Translations under genes and position numbers: made by a program
The notes under the pieces: generated by a model
What the model was told of the DNA's origin: nothing
Database searches by the model: none
Seen by the model: the letters and a program-made list of their open reading frames with translations, nothing else
Shown here: one piece after another, positions 1-5,943 of the stretch
How the letters are laid out: every line of letters starts with the position of its first letter
Position numbering within the stretch: the stretch's first letter is position 1
Assembly: GCA_025938055.1 (NCBI GenBank)
Contig: JAICQC010000048.1
Span: forward strand, 1-16,382
Source: Anaerolineales bacterium
GTDB taxonomy: Bacteria > Chloroflexota > Anaerolineae > Anaerolineales > Villigracilaceae
Reading direction: 5' to 3'
Length of the DNA stretch: 16,382 nt

Positions 1-73
1 CCACTTCCAACGTGTCGCCGCTCTCAGAGACGGCATACTTGTTGATCTTTGCAACCGCGATTTGAACTTCCAT
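1..73 (-). CDS. N-terminus of a SpoIIE/PP2C-like phosphatase (partial)
   Basis: Only the first 24 codons are present; the gene runs off the left edge. Read on the minus strand from the ATG at 71-73 it begins MEVQIAVAKINKYAVSESGD. The run KINKYAVSESGDTLEV resembles the start of SpoIIE-type serine/threonine phosphatases that I recall from Chloroflexota, where a conserved Lys-Tyr ... Ser-Glu-Ser-Gly-Asp stretch opens the catalytic domain. This is recognition from memory on a very short piece, so the function is tentative. A TAAAAT box ends 6 nt before the ATG and there is no well-spaced Shine-Dalgarno sequence (the only purine run, GAAGG, is 1 nt from the ATG), which would suit a leaderless mRNA. 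The upstream neighbour, the kinase at 197-1159, lies on the same strand and I see no terminator between them. Confidence 0.5.
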   Translation of the reverse strand, partial: MEVQIAVAKINKYAVSESGDTLEV

Positions 74-196
74 GCCTTCATTTTACTATGGGATTGAAAG
101 CCACTCCCCCTTATGCTGTTTAGAACAATGTATTCTAGCTGTGCTTTTTTTCTTGTTTCCTGTTGCAAAGCTGTGTTCCTCTTCAAATATCCGGTA

Positions 197-1159
197 TCAC
201 CGTGTGAGCGTCGAACTTCCCTGGATGAGCGTCAGTAATTCTGCTTTATTTGTTATGACCATATCTCCATGTTGAGTGAGTGCCAGCGCTGCCAGGGTGA
301 CACCATACCGCAGTCCCGCCGCGACATCTCCATCCAGCCAGCCGTAAATCACACCTGCTGCAAGCGCGTCGCCTGCGCCCAGGCGGTCGATGATGCGGGT
401 GGGAGGCGCGGGCGCAGACTGAACTGCTTTACCATCCCATAGAAGTGCGCCCTGGTCCGAGAACGTCACGATAACCGAACGCGCCTTGCTCAGTTCACGG
501 ATTTCCTGTGCTACATCCTGCGTGCTGCCCGTGCAATTGAATAAACGTGTGGCATCTGCCTGGCTGCAAAACAGTAATTCCACATTCTGAATGAGGGGTA
601 ATAACGTCTGTGCTGCATCCTTCTCAGACCAGAGCTTCTGGCGATAGTTGATATCGAAACTCACCGGCACATGCCGCTCCTTCGCGTGCCGTATGGCTTC
701 CGTGACAATTTCCAGGCAGGAGGGGGACAACGCAGGCGTGATCCCTGTCAGGTGAAGGAGACGCGTATCGAGTAGTAATTCCCAGTCGATCTCACTGGCT
801 TGCCACTGTGTCGTGCATGAATGGGCGCGGTCATACGTGACCTGAATGCCGCGCGGCGGTTCGCCGAACTCTACATAGTATGTCCCCATCCGCCCATTTT
901 CTTTCCAGAGGATTCCCCTCGTATCTACTCCGGCGACGCGCAGAGTATTGAATGCCAGCCGTCCGAGCGGATTTACGGGCAGCACACCACTCCAGCACGT
1001 CTGTCTTTCGAGGCGCGCCAGCAAGGTGGCGACGTTCGCTTCGGTGCCCGCGGGATACACATCCAGCTGCGAAGCGCTTTCAAGCCGCTTCCCGGATGGG
1101 GCACTGAAGCGCACCAGCATCTCACCGAGCGTGGTTATGTCAAAGCGTGGTTTTGCCAT
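197..1159 (-). CDS. kdgK: PfkB-family sugar kinase, 2-keto-3-deoxygluconate kinase-like
   Basis: A 320-residue ribokinase/PfkB-fold kinase, the usual length for the family. The N-terminal substrate-lid region (TLGEMLVRFS, about residues 10-19) is followed by the AGTEANVA motif at 37-44, a variant of the family's GG-x-EANVA. DINYR at 169-173 is characteristic of KDG kinases and close relatives. The C-terminal signature DRLGAGDAL holds GAGD at 261-264, whose Asp is the expected catalytic base and whose glycines form the anion hole. The expected reaction is ATP-dependent phosphorylation of 2-dehydro-3-deoxygluconate to KDPG in the cytosol; other keto-sugar acids or ribose-type substrates are possible. 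It is the last gene of the minus-strand operon, 28 bp after the PLP enzyme, with GAGAG 5 nt before the ATG. No KDPG aldolase is in view, so the pathway end is unproven. Confidence 0.78.
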   Translation of the reverse strand: MAKPRFDITTLGEMLVRFSAPSGKRLESASQLDVYPAGTEANVATLLARLERQTCWSGVLPVNPLGRLAFNTLRVAGVDTRGILWKENGRMGTYYVEFGEPPRGIQVTYDRAHSCTTQWQASEIDWELLLDTRLLHLTGITPALSPSCLEIVTEAIRHAKERHVPVSFDINYRQKLWSEKDAAQTLLPLIQNVELLFCSQADATRLFNCTGSTQDVAQEIRELSKARSVIVTFSDQGALLWDGKAVQSAPAPPTRIIDRLGAGDALAAGVIYGWLDGDVAAGLRYGVTLAALALTQHGDMVITNKAELLTLIQGSSTLTR

Positions 1160-1187
1160 ATATGCTCTCTTTGCTCAAATCCGCGGA

Positions 1188-2237
1188 TCAGGTCACGGCA
1201 CTACGCGCCGCGACTCTCCATGTCACTTCTACTTGATTCCCGCGCGCCCCCACGATTTCATCGAACAGACTCGTCACCATGCAGCAATGGTTCGGAATGA
1301 TGCTGACCCGTTCACCAATCTCTGGCTTGCGCGCACAGGCGGAGAAATCTGCATGACCGTGCTCCTCTGAAAGCATATGGATCTTTGCTTCAGGATATTC
1401 ACAGATATATCCGTAACCATCTAGGTCGTGCAGGTCAGAAGATAACGTTTTGCTCCCCGCATCCAGGATCACGCGATCAGCGGTGGGCCGGCTGACGACA
1501 GTCGCGAAAATTTTCAGTGCGCAGGTATCGAGTGTCACTGCGCCGGCGCGCAAAGACAGCCTGTCCCCGTACACGTAAATGCCCGCCCGATATTCTGTCA
1601 GTTCGGGATGGGTATGTGCCTGCCACATGCCGGGAGTCCCCCCGCCACTGACCCGCTCGATCTGTATTCCATCGCTTTTTAGCAAGGCGCGTGTCTCGCG
1701 CACGAAGTCATCCAAACGTTCGTTCGTCGGAAAGGTCATCAAGCCGCCGAAATGCAAGTTAGGCAGCCTCGCAATGAGCCGAGCCAATTCTGCGGTTTCC
1801 TGTGGTGATTGAACGCCACAGCGCTGCAAGCCCATATCGCATTCGATCAGCACGGTGAGTGTAAGACCTGCCTGCTGCGCGGCGTGCGAAAGACCACGGA
1901 CGGTGAACCCCGAATCGGCTGTCACACTCACGTGGTGGCGCGCAGCCAGCGCCATGAGTCGTCTCAGCTTGCTCTCGCCGATGACGTTATAGGTAATAAA
2001 AATATCACCGAAACCTGCCTCTGCCATCACCTCTGCTTCGCTGACCTTCTGGCAGGTAATGCCTGCTGCGCCTGCCTCCATCTGCAGCCGGGCGATGGCA
2101 GGGATTTTGTGGGTCTTGATGTGAGGGCGGTTGACGATTCCGTGTTCATCGAGATAGGTTTGCAGGCGTGTGATATTCACTTCCATGCGGTGCATGTCCA
2201 CCACGGGGACGGGAGTTTCGAGGTCATCGACATGCAT
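1188..2237 (-). CDS. PLP enzyme, D-threonine aldolase / D-serine dehydratase (DSD1)-like
   Basis: A 349-residue fold-type III PLP enzyme: an alanine-racemase-type N-terminal barrel followed by a C-terminal D-serine-dehydratase-like domain. RPHIKTHK at 37-44 contains the Schiff-base lysine K41. TADSG at 106-110 and SGGGTP at 197-202 are typical barrel/phosphate-binding segments. EEHGH at 291-295 and PNHCC at 315-319 give H317-x-C319, matching the His-x-Cys metal site of eukaryotic-type D-serine dehydratase and D-threonine aldolase. Family reactions include D-threonine cleavage, D-serine or D-threonine deamination, beta-hydroxyaspartate cleavage and D-glucosaminate dehydration; sequence alone does not choose between them. 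It starts 3 bp after the ridA stop codon, and its ribosome site (GGAGAT) lies inside the end of ridA, so the two are translated together. The adjacent KDG-type kinase makes a sugar-acid substrate worth considering. Confidence 0.82.
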   Translation of the reverse strand: MHVDDLETPVPVVDMHRMEVNITRLQTYLDEHGIVNRPHIKTHKIPAIARLQMEAGAAGITCQKVSEAEVMAEAGFGDIFITYNVIGESKLRRLMALAARHHVSVTADSGFTVRGLSHAAQQAGLTLTVLIECDMGLQRCGVQSPQETAELARLIARLPNLHFGGLMTFPTNERLDDFVRETRALLKSDGIQIERVSGGGTPGMWQAHTHPELTEYRAGIYVYGDRLSLRAGAVTLDTCALKIFATVVSRPTADRVILDAGSKTLSSDLHDLDGYGYICEYPEAKIHMLSEEHGHADFSACARKPEIGERVSIIPNHCCMVTSLFDEIVGARGNQVEVTWRVAARSAVT

Positions 2238-2240
2238 GGA

Positions 2241-2624
2241 TTATTTATCTCCGACATATGCGATGGCATCGATCTCAACCAGGAACCCGAGCAACTGGCT
2301 GCCCACCGTCGTGCGTGTGGGTTTGGGGTCAGGAAAGTAAGTGACATAGACCTTGTTATAACGCTCGAAATGCGACAGGTCACTTAAATGTGCACTAACC
2401 TTGACCACGTCTGCCAGGCTCGCACCACCTGCTTCGAGGATTGCCTTGATATTTTCCAGCACCTGAGCCGTCTGCTCCTCGATCGTTTCACCGACGATCT
2501 GTCCCGTAGCCGGGTCGCGCGGCACCTGACCGGAAACAAAAATAAAGTCTCCCACGCGCAGTCCCGGTGAATAGCTTCCTGTGGATGACGCGCCGGTCGT
2601 GATTGTGAGTTGTTGCTTGGGCAT
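2241..2624 (-). CDS. ridA: RidA/YjgF/YER057c-family imine deaminase
   Basis: A 127-residue single-domain protein of standard RidA length. Landmarks are YSPGLRVGDFIFVSGQVPRDP (about 18-38), the helix SLADVVKVSAHLSDL (69-83), and R104 in PKPTRTTVG, the conserved arginine that binds the substrate carboxylate. E117 in FLVEIDAIA is at the usual acidic position. RidA proteins hydrolyse reactive enamine/imine intermediates released by PLP enzymes to keto acids and ammonia, protecting other PLP enzymes. Its position 3 bp before a PLP lyase/dehydratase is exactly where that activity would be used. The strong ribosome site AAAGGAG lies 8 nt before the ATG. The segment after the arginine (SQLLGFLVEID) departs from the common wording and may mark a RidA subfamily rather than the archetype. 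Confidence 0.92.
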   Translation of the reverse strand: MPKQQLTITTGASSTGSYSPGLRVGDFIFVSGQVPRDPATGQIVGETIEEQTAQVLENIKAILEAGGASLADVVKVSAHLSDLSHFERYNKVYVTYFPDPKPTRTTVGSQLLGFLVEIDAIAYVGDK

Positions 2625-2648
2625 AAATAATTCTCCTTTTTAAATTAA

Positions 2649-2662
2649 GAGCCTTGCGAAGG
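2649..2662 (-). repeat. 14-bp palindromic repeat, copy 1, upstream of ridA
   Basis: GAGCCTTGCGAAGG occupies 2649-2662, and with the following C it forms the hairpin GCCTT-GCG-AAGGC (2651-2663). The identical 14-mer recurs at 12446-12459. Both copies lie in non-coding DNA on the leader side of a minus-strand ribosome site. It could be a small interspersed palindromic (REP-like) unit or an mRNA processing or stability element between dipeptidase and ridA. Confidence 0.45.
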
Positions 2663-2688
2663 CATATCCTGAGGCGAAGCCAAGGGTT

Positions 2689-3759
2689 CTACTTCCACGC
2701 GTCGTGCAAGAGCCTAAGCCAGTTGCCGAACATGATCGAGGCAATGTCTGCATCGCTATAGCCGCGCCCCGAAAGGATTTCCGGGATATGCTGGAGGTCG
2801 GCGATCGTATCCATGTCAGCCGGGGATTGCTCACGTCCAAAGCCGCCGTCGAGGTCGCTACCGATCGCGGCATGCTGGCTGTTCCCGGCAAGCTGGCAGA
2901 TATGGTCAATGTGATCGGCAACGTGTGCGAGAGTGACGCGCTCATTTTCCCTGACTCCACGCGTCCAGCCTGAGCGCAACATCCAGTTATCGAAAGCAAC
3001 ACCGATCACGCCGCCACGCGCGATAACGGCGTGAATCTGTTTATTGTCGAACTGGCGTTGATGGGGAACAAGCGCCCGGCAATTATTATGGCTCGCCAGC
3101 ACAGAACCCCCGAAGCAATCCATGGCTTCCCAAAATGCCTCATCCGAAAGATGCGTAAGATCGAGAAGAATATCCAGGTTTTCCATCTCCCGCAGGAGTT
3201 GCCTGCCCTCGAATGCGAGCCCAAGCTCTGTGGATGTACCGCCCGCATAGCGACCTGGACCATAATGCGCCGGACCGATGATGCGGACGCCCGACTCCTT
3301 CCACGCCGGTAATTGTTCGGGCAAAAGAATCGGGTCCGCGCTTTCCATGCTGATCACGAGTCCCACAATGGGCTGAGGCAAAGACGTATCCTGCTCCCAT
3401 TGAATCCATGCTGCAATATGCTCGTCCAATTGTATTTTGTTCGTGATTAAACTGAGCTTACCAGCATCGTCCAGCGCGCGATAGTAGGCAAGCTGTCCCT
3501 GGGCAACAGCATATGCCTGATAGGGCGATGAATAATCCAGGTTTTGGATTGCGCGTCCGGTGGAGCGTGCCAGCAGAGTGGCAAAACATAGCGCAACCCG
3601 GCCCTGGCGCATCTCGGGCAGGGCAACTGTGCCCTGCCCGCGCCCTGCACCAGAGAGAGCGCTCTCCCCGGTGCGGATGGTATACACCGAATGCTGGATA
3701 TTCCGGTTCCATTGGAGCGCATTCCAGGCGAGGTCGAGATGAGCATCAATGATGATCAT
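2689..3759 (-). CDS. Peptidase M19 (renal/membrane-type dipeptidase family)
   Basis: A 356-residue TIM-barrel metallopeptidase of the M19 family, near full family length. Predicted zinc ligands are all visible: H7 and D9 in DAHLDLAW, the bridging glutamate E139 in VISMESADP, H203 in LDLTHLSD, H224 in VLASHNNCR, and an Asp in GSDLDGG (302/304). The C-terminal MFGNWLRLL matches the family's GGN-aL-RV ending. These enzymes hydrolyse dipeptides and many accept a D-residue at the C-terminal position. No signal peptide is present, so a cytosolic role is likely. It is the first gene of the operon and could supply D-amino acids to the downstream PLP enzyme. A purine run GGGAAAGG is 11 nt from the ATG at 3757-3759, a rather long spacing. 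I see no transporter gene beside it. Confidence 0.9.
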   Translation of the reverse strand: MIIIDAHLDLAWNALQWNRNIQHSVYTIRTGESALSGAGRGQGTVALPEMRQGRVALCFATLLARSTGRAIQNLDYSSPYQAYAVAQGQLAYYRALDDAGKLSLITNKIQLDEHIAAWIQWEQDTSLPQPIVGLVISMESADPILLPEQLPAWKESGVRIIGPAHYGPGRYAGGTSTELGLAFEGRQLLREMENLDILLDLTHLSDEAFWEAMDCFGGSVLASHNNCRALVPHQRQFDNKQIHAVIARGGVIGVAFDNWMLRSGWTRGVRENERVTLAHVADHIDHICQLAGNSQHAAIGSDLDGGFGREQSPADMDTIADLQHIPEILSGRGYSDADIASIMFGNWLRLLHDAWK

Positions 3760-3780
3760 GGCGAAAATATCCTTTCCCTG

Positions 3781-3810
3781 ATTTTACTATCAGCCTCTGG
3801 TCGAGTCGAA
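3781..3810 (-). promoter_or_regulatory. Candidate promoter of the dipeptidase-ridA-PLP enzyme-kinase operon
   Basis: On the minus strand TTCGAC (3805-3810) and TAAAAT (3781-3786) are separated by 18 bp, 21 nt before the start codon of the dipeptidase. This is a fair but not consensus sigma70-type match; a TATATT box slightly further upstream is an alternative. Confidence 0.4.
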
Positions 3811-3985
3811 CAATTAAAGATTTCGAATATAGTCTGAATCACCTCCATTACGAAGAGGCTTATTCACTGAATCAGGATTAATTCCGCCGCGGCATCGCCA
3901 GACGTTGGGCGATATTAACAATGAAGTTTTCATTAAGTGATATTAAAACAACAGTGAGTCTTTCATGAGAGCTCCCATCGCCGTC
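3811..3985. other. AT-rich intergenic stretch with short repeats
   Basis: No gene is seen here. The dyad AATGAA-GTT-TTCATT lies at 3920-3934, flanked by direct copies of GATATTAA at 3911-3918 and 3939-3946. A second dyad, ATCGCC ... GGCGAT, lies just before it. Being 40-70 bp upstream of the first rpmF promoter, these could be a regulator site or an AT-rich UP element; nothing decides this. Confidence 0.35.
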
Positions 3986-4013
3986 TTGACATATCGGACA
4001 AATGGACTATAAT
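3986..4013 (+). promoter_or_regulatory. Strong sigma70-type promoter P1 upstream of rpmF
   Basis: A perfect TTGACA at 3986-3991 and a perfect TATAAT at 4008-4013 are spaced by 16 bp. The predicted start, about 4020, falls on the first bases of the hairpin at 4019-4058, so the transcript would begin as a stem-loop. Confidence 0.8.
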
Positions 4014-4018
4014 ACCCT

Positions 4019-4063
4019 TGCTCGACGTCAGGGTGCCCCCCTCACTCTGACGTCGGGCATTTT
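4019..4063 (+). promoter_or_regulatory. 5'-end hairpin, terminator-like, between the two rpmF promoters
   Basis: CGACGTCAG (4023-4031) and CTGACGTCG (4047-4055) form a perfect 9-bp stem that extends to 12 bp through one G-U pair (4020-4058), with a 15-nt C-rich loop. It is followed by ATTTT. It could protect the 5' end of a long mRNA, end a very short RNA from P1, or be a control point. The four-T tail is short for an efficient intrinsic terminator. Confidence 0.5.
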
Positions 4064-4101
4064 AATGCCTGTTCTCCATTGAATGGATTTAATACTTGTC
4101 C

Positions 4102-4130
4102 TTGACGCACATCTAGCCTGCCGATATAAT
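4102..4130 (+). promoter_or_regulatory. Strong sigma70-type promoter P2 of rpmF
   Basis: TTGACG (4102-4107) and TATAAT (4125-4130) are separated by 17 bp. The predicted start near 4137 gives an rpmF leader of about 60 nt. Tandem strong promoters suit a ribosomal-protein gene. Confidence 0.82.
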
Positions 4131-4197
4131 CTGCCCGCTTGATTAGAAAACATAAGGGTAGGACGACCCCGCCCGTGCAAATTAAGGAGAAAGATCA

Positions 4198-4398
4198 ATG
4201 CCCCCACATCCAAAGCGCAAACACTCAAAGAGCCGCCGCAATATGCGTCGTGCGCACGACGCATTGCAGCCTCGCAGTCTGACAGCTTGCTCCAACTGCG
4301 GCTCGATGCGCCTTCCACACACCGTTTGTCCCAACTGCGGTTTTTACGAAGGCCGCGAAGTTGTCGAAGTGAAGAAGGAAAAGAAAAAGGCAGAGTAA
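4198..4398 (+). CDS. rpmF: 50S ribosomal protein L32
   Basis: A 66-residue, highly basic L32. It opens with PPHPKRKHSKSRRNMRRAHD, the usual rRNA-binding N-terminal segment, and carries a zinc ribbon of two CxxC pairs: C31/C34 in CSNC and C44/C47 in CPNC. The tail is lysine/glutamate-rich. The ribosome site AAGGAGA (4184-4190) is 7 nt from the ATG. It is expressed from two strong promoters and ends at its own hairpin terminator. The usual fatty-acid-synthesis neighbour (fabD) follows, as in many bacteria where rpmF sits beside plsX/fab genes. The YceD/DUF177 gene that often precedes rpmF is absent here. Confidence 0.96.
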   Translation: MPPHPKRKHSKSRRNMRRAHDALQPRSLTACSNCGSMRLPHTVCPNCGFYEGREVVEVKKEKKKAE

Positions 4399-4415
4399 GT
4401 TTTGGCTTGCTCATG

Positions 4416-4450
4416 AACGGGTCGTGACGAACACGACCCGTTTGTGTTTT
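4416..4450 (+). terminator. Intrinsic terminator after rpmF
   Basis: AACGGGTCGTG (4416-4426) and CACGACCCGTT (4432-4442) form a perfect 11-bp stem with a 5-nt loop (ACGAA), followed by a T-rich tail to 4450. It stands 18 nt after the rpmF stop codon and before fabD. I see no convincing promoter between it and fabD, so some read-through may feed fabD. Confidence 0.85.
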
Positions 4451-4536
4451 AAAAGCCGGTGGTCGAGCAGCATTACTTGCCGCATGAAGATCACGCCACC
4501 ACAGAATCAGTTCGAGACCAGCATTCGGAGAAGAGT

Positions 4537-5481
4537 ATGAATCTACATCCACAAACAGCCGCGTTCGTTTTCCCCGGGCAGGGTTCGCAGGCTGTCGGTA
4601 TGGGCAGGGAGCTTGCGAAAACCTATCCGATCGCAGAAGAGACATTTGATGAAGCCGACTCCATTATTGGATTCTCGCTTTCGCAACTCATGTGGGAAGG
4701 TCCCGCCGAGGAATTGAACGAGACCATCAATACCCAGCCGGCTCTGTATGTCCATTCGGTTGCCGCCTGGAGGATTTTCAAGATGCATTATCCGGACTTC
4801 GTGCCCGCCACCGTAGCCGGACATTCTCTCGGCGAACTGTCTGCGCTGTGTGCTTCAGGCGCGTTGTCTTTTGCAGATGGATTGAAGCTGGTGCGCACGC
4901 GCGGTGAATTGATGAAGCGCGCCGGAGATTTGAATCCTGGTGGGATGGCAGCCATTCTGGGCGTGGATATTCCCACGCTGGATAAAGTCTGCGCGGAGGC
5001 AAGTACGGCGGATGAGATTGTCCAGGTGGCGAACGATAATTGCCCGGGGCAGGTAGTGATCTCAGGTCATAGACCTGCATTGGAGCGAGCCATGACAGCC
5101 GCGAAGGCATCCGGTGCAAAACGGGCGATGCCTTTGCAGGTGAGCATTGCCGCGCATTCGCCGCTGATGGCGACTCTGCAGCAGGACTGGGATACGGCAG
5201 TGGATTCAGCTGCCATCGAAAAGCCAGTCATCCCCGTCGTGGGAAACGTGCATGCCAAGCCCATGCTGACCGCGGACGAACTGCGCGCGGAGATCAAAGC
5301 CCAAATGCAGTCGCGCGTCCGTTGGACTGAGTCGGTGCAGTTGATGCAGAGGAATGGAATTCAGACATACGTCGAGGTGGGGAGCGGGGATGTCCTGTTG
5401 GGGATGATCAAGCGCATCGACTCTGCGGCGGCACGCGTTCCATTAGGTACTCCAAAAGATTTCATCGCGCTGCAGGACTAA
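4537..5481 (+). CDS. fabD: Malonyl-CoA:ACP transacylase
   Basis: A 314-residue FabD of normal length. It transfers malonyl groups from CoA to acyl carrier protein at the start of type II fatty-acid synthesis. Landmarks: FPGQGSQ (12-18) with oxyanion-hole Q15, the nucleophile S97 in AGHSLGE (94-100), R122 in VRTRGELM, which binds the malonyl carboxylate, and the catalytic H207 in AAHSPLM. VGNVHAKP and YVEVGSGDVL complete the C-terminal half. I chose the ATG at 4537 because GGAG (4527-4530) is 6 nt upstream and the family's N-terminus begins here. The reading frame is open back to a GTG at 4459, but those 26 codons have no family character and begin right after the terminator. It is followed by two plus-strand genes in close order. 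Confidence 0.95.
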   Translation: MNLHPQTAAFVFPGQGSQAVGMGRELAKTYPIAEETFDEADSIIGFSLSQLMWEGPAEELNETINTQPALYVHSVAAWRIFKMHYPDFVPATVAGHSLGELSALCASGALSFADGLKLVRTRGELMKRAGDLNPGGMAAILGVDIPTLDKVCAEASTADEIVQVANDNCPGQVVISGHRPALERAMTAAKASGAKRAMPLQVSIAAHSPLMATLQQDWDTAVDSAAIEKPVIPVVGNVHAKPMLTADELRAEIKAQMQSRVRWTESVQLMQRNGIQTYVEVGSGDVLLGMIKRIDSAAARVPLGTPKDFIALQD

Positions 5482-5487
5482 ATCGGC

Positions 5488-5493
5488 TATACT
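5488..5493 (+). promoter_or_regulatory. Possible -10 box for a leaderless transcript
   Basis: TATACT ends 6 nt before the ATG at 5500, and there is no Shine-Dalgarno sequence in between. Transcription would begin at or next to the ATG. No good -35 is visible at 16-18 bp, so this is weaker than the sufR case. Confidence 0.4.
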
Positions 5494-5499
5494 TTCAAC

Positions 5500-5934
5500 A
5501 TGGTTGATCTGAATGCCCGAGTCGAGCGCGTGATTGAGGAGATCACCGGTAATGAGGCATTATTGGAAATGCTTGAAACAGACGCCGCGACCGAGATGCT
5601 GAACTGGGGAATCGCAACCGCGAAATCGATCATCACCAGGACGGGCGACCTCGATGATTTCGGCGCCGAGCTGGCGATCCTGCCTCGGTTGAAGGCGATC
5701 CGGCAATCCATGCGTTCCATTGGGAATTGGGCTGCGGGAAAATATAAAGACCCTGAAAGCCGTATCCGGTTACGCGAGAAGCTGCTGGAGCACTTTCGTA
5801 CCATCTTTGGAGAAAGACGAGAACTGCCGACTGCCAGACAAATGGATGATCTATTAAGGCAGGTAGATGATAAGAGCGAAACACCCCATCAATTGATATT
5901 GAAGTTACGGGATTTACTCGAACAACGAGGTTAA
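5500..5934 (+). CDS. Helical protein of unknown function
   Basis: A 144-residue protein I do not recognise. It looks almost wholly alpha-helical, with alternating charged and hydrophobic residues and no cysteines, signal peptide or membrane segment. The middle third (about 45-90) is richer in arginine and hydrophobic residues, and the C-terminal third is acidic/basic mixed and could form a coiled coil. It lies 18 bp after fabD and 9 bp before the PLD gene. The ribosome site of the PLD gene overlaps its stop codon, so the two are probably cotranscribed. There is no Shine-Dalgarno sequence before its ATG but a TATACT box at -12 to -7, which fits a leaderless start. Its reality rests on the tight packing and full-length frame rather than on homology. 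Confidence 0.72.
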   Translation: MVDLNARVERVIEEITGNEALLEMLETDAATEMLNWGIATAKSIITRTGDLDDFGAELAILPRLKAIRQSMRSIGNWAAGKYKDPESRIRLREKLLEHFRTIFGERRELPTARQMDDLLRQVDDKSETPHQLILKLRDLLEQRG

Positions 5935-5943
5935 GGAGCACTC

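Noticed and set aside
121..137. Hairpin TAGAA-CAATGTA-TTCTA as a terminator of the kinase operon
   Set aside because: On the minus strand it has no T-tail; the T-run lies on the plus-strand side, where no gene precedes it.
1809..2387. Plus-strand frame of 192 codons, His/Cys-rich
   Set aside because: Antisense to the PLP enzyme and RidA genes; the His/Cys richness is a by-product of their codons.
4459..4536. GTG-initiated N-terminal extension of fabD
   Set aside because: The extra 26 codons begin just after the rpmF terminator, have no family similarity, and the ATG at 4537 has a proper ribosome site.
4028..4645. Minus-strand frame of 205 codons across rpmF and its promoters
   Set aside because: It runs through the rpmF leader, gene and terminator and the fabD start; composition is arbitrary and there is no ribosome site.
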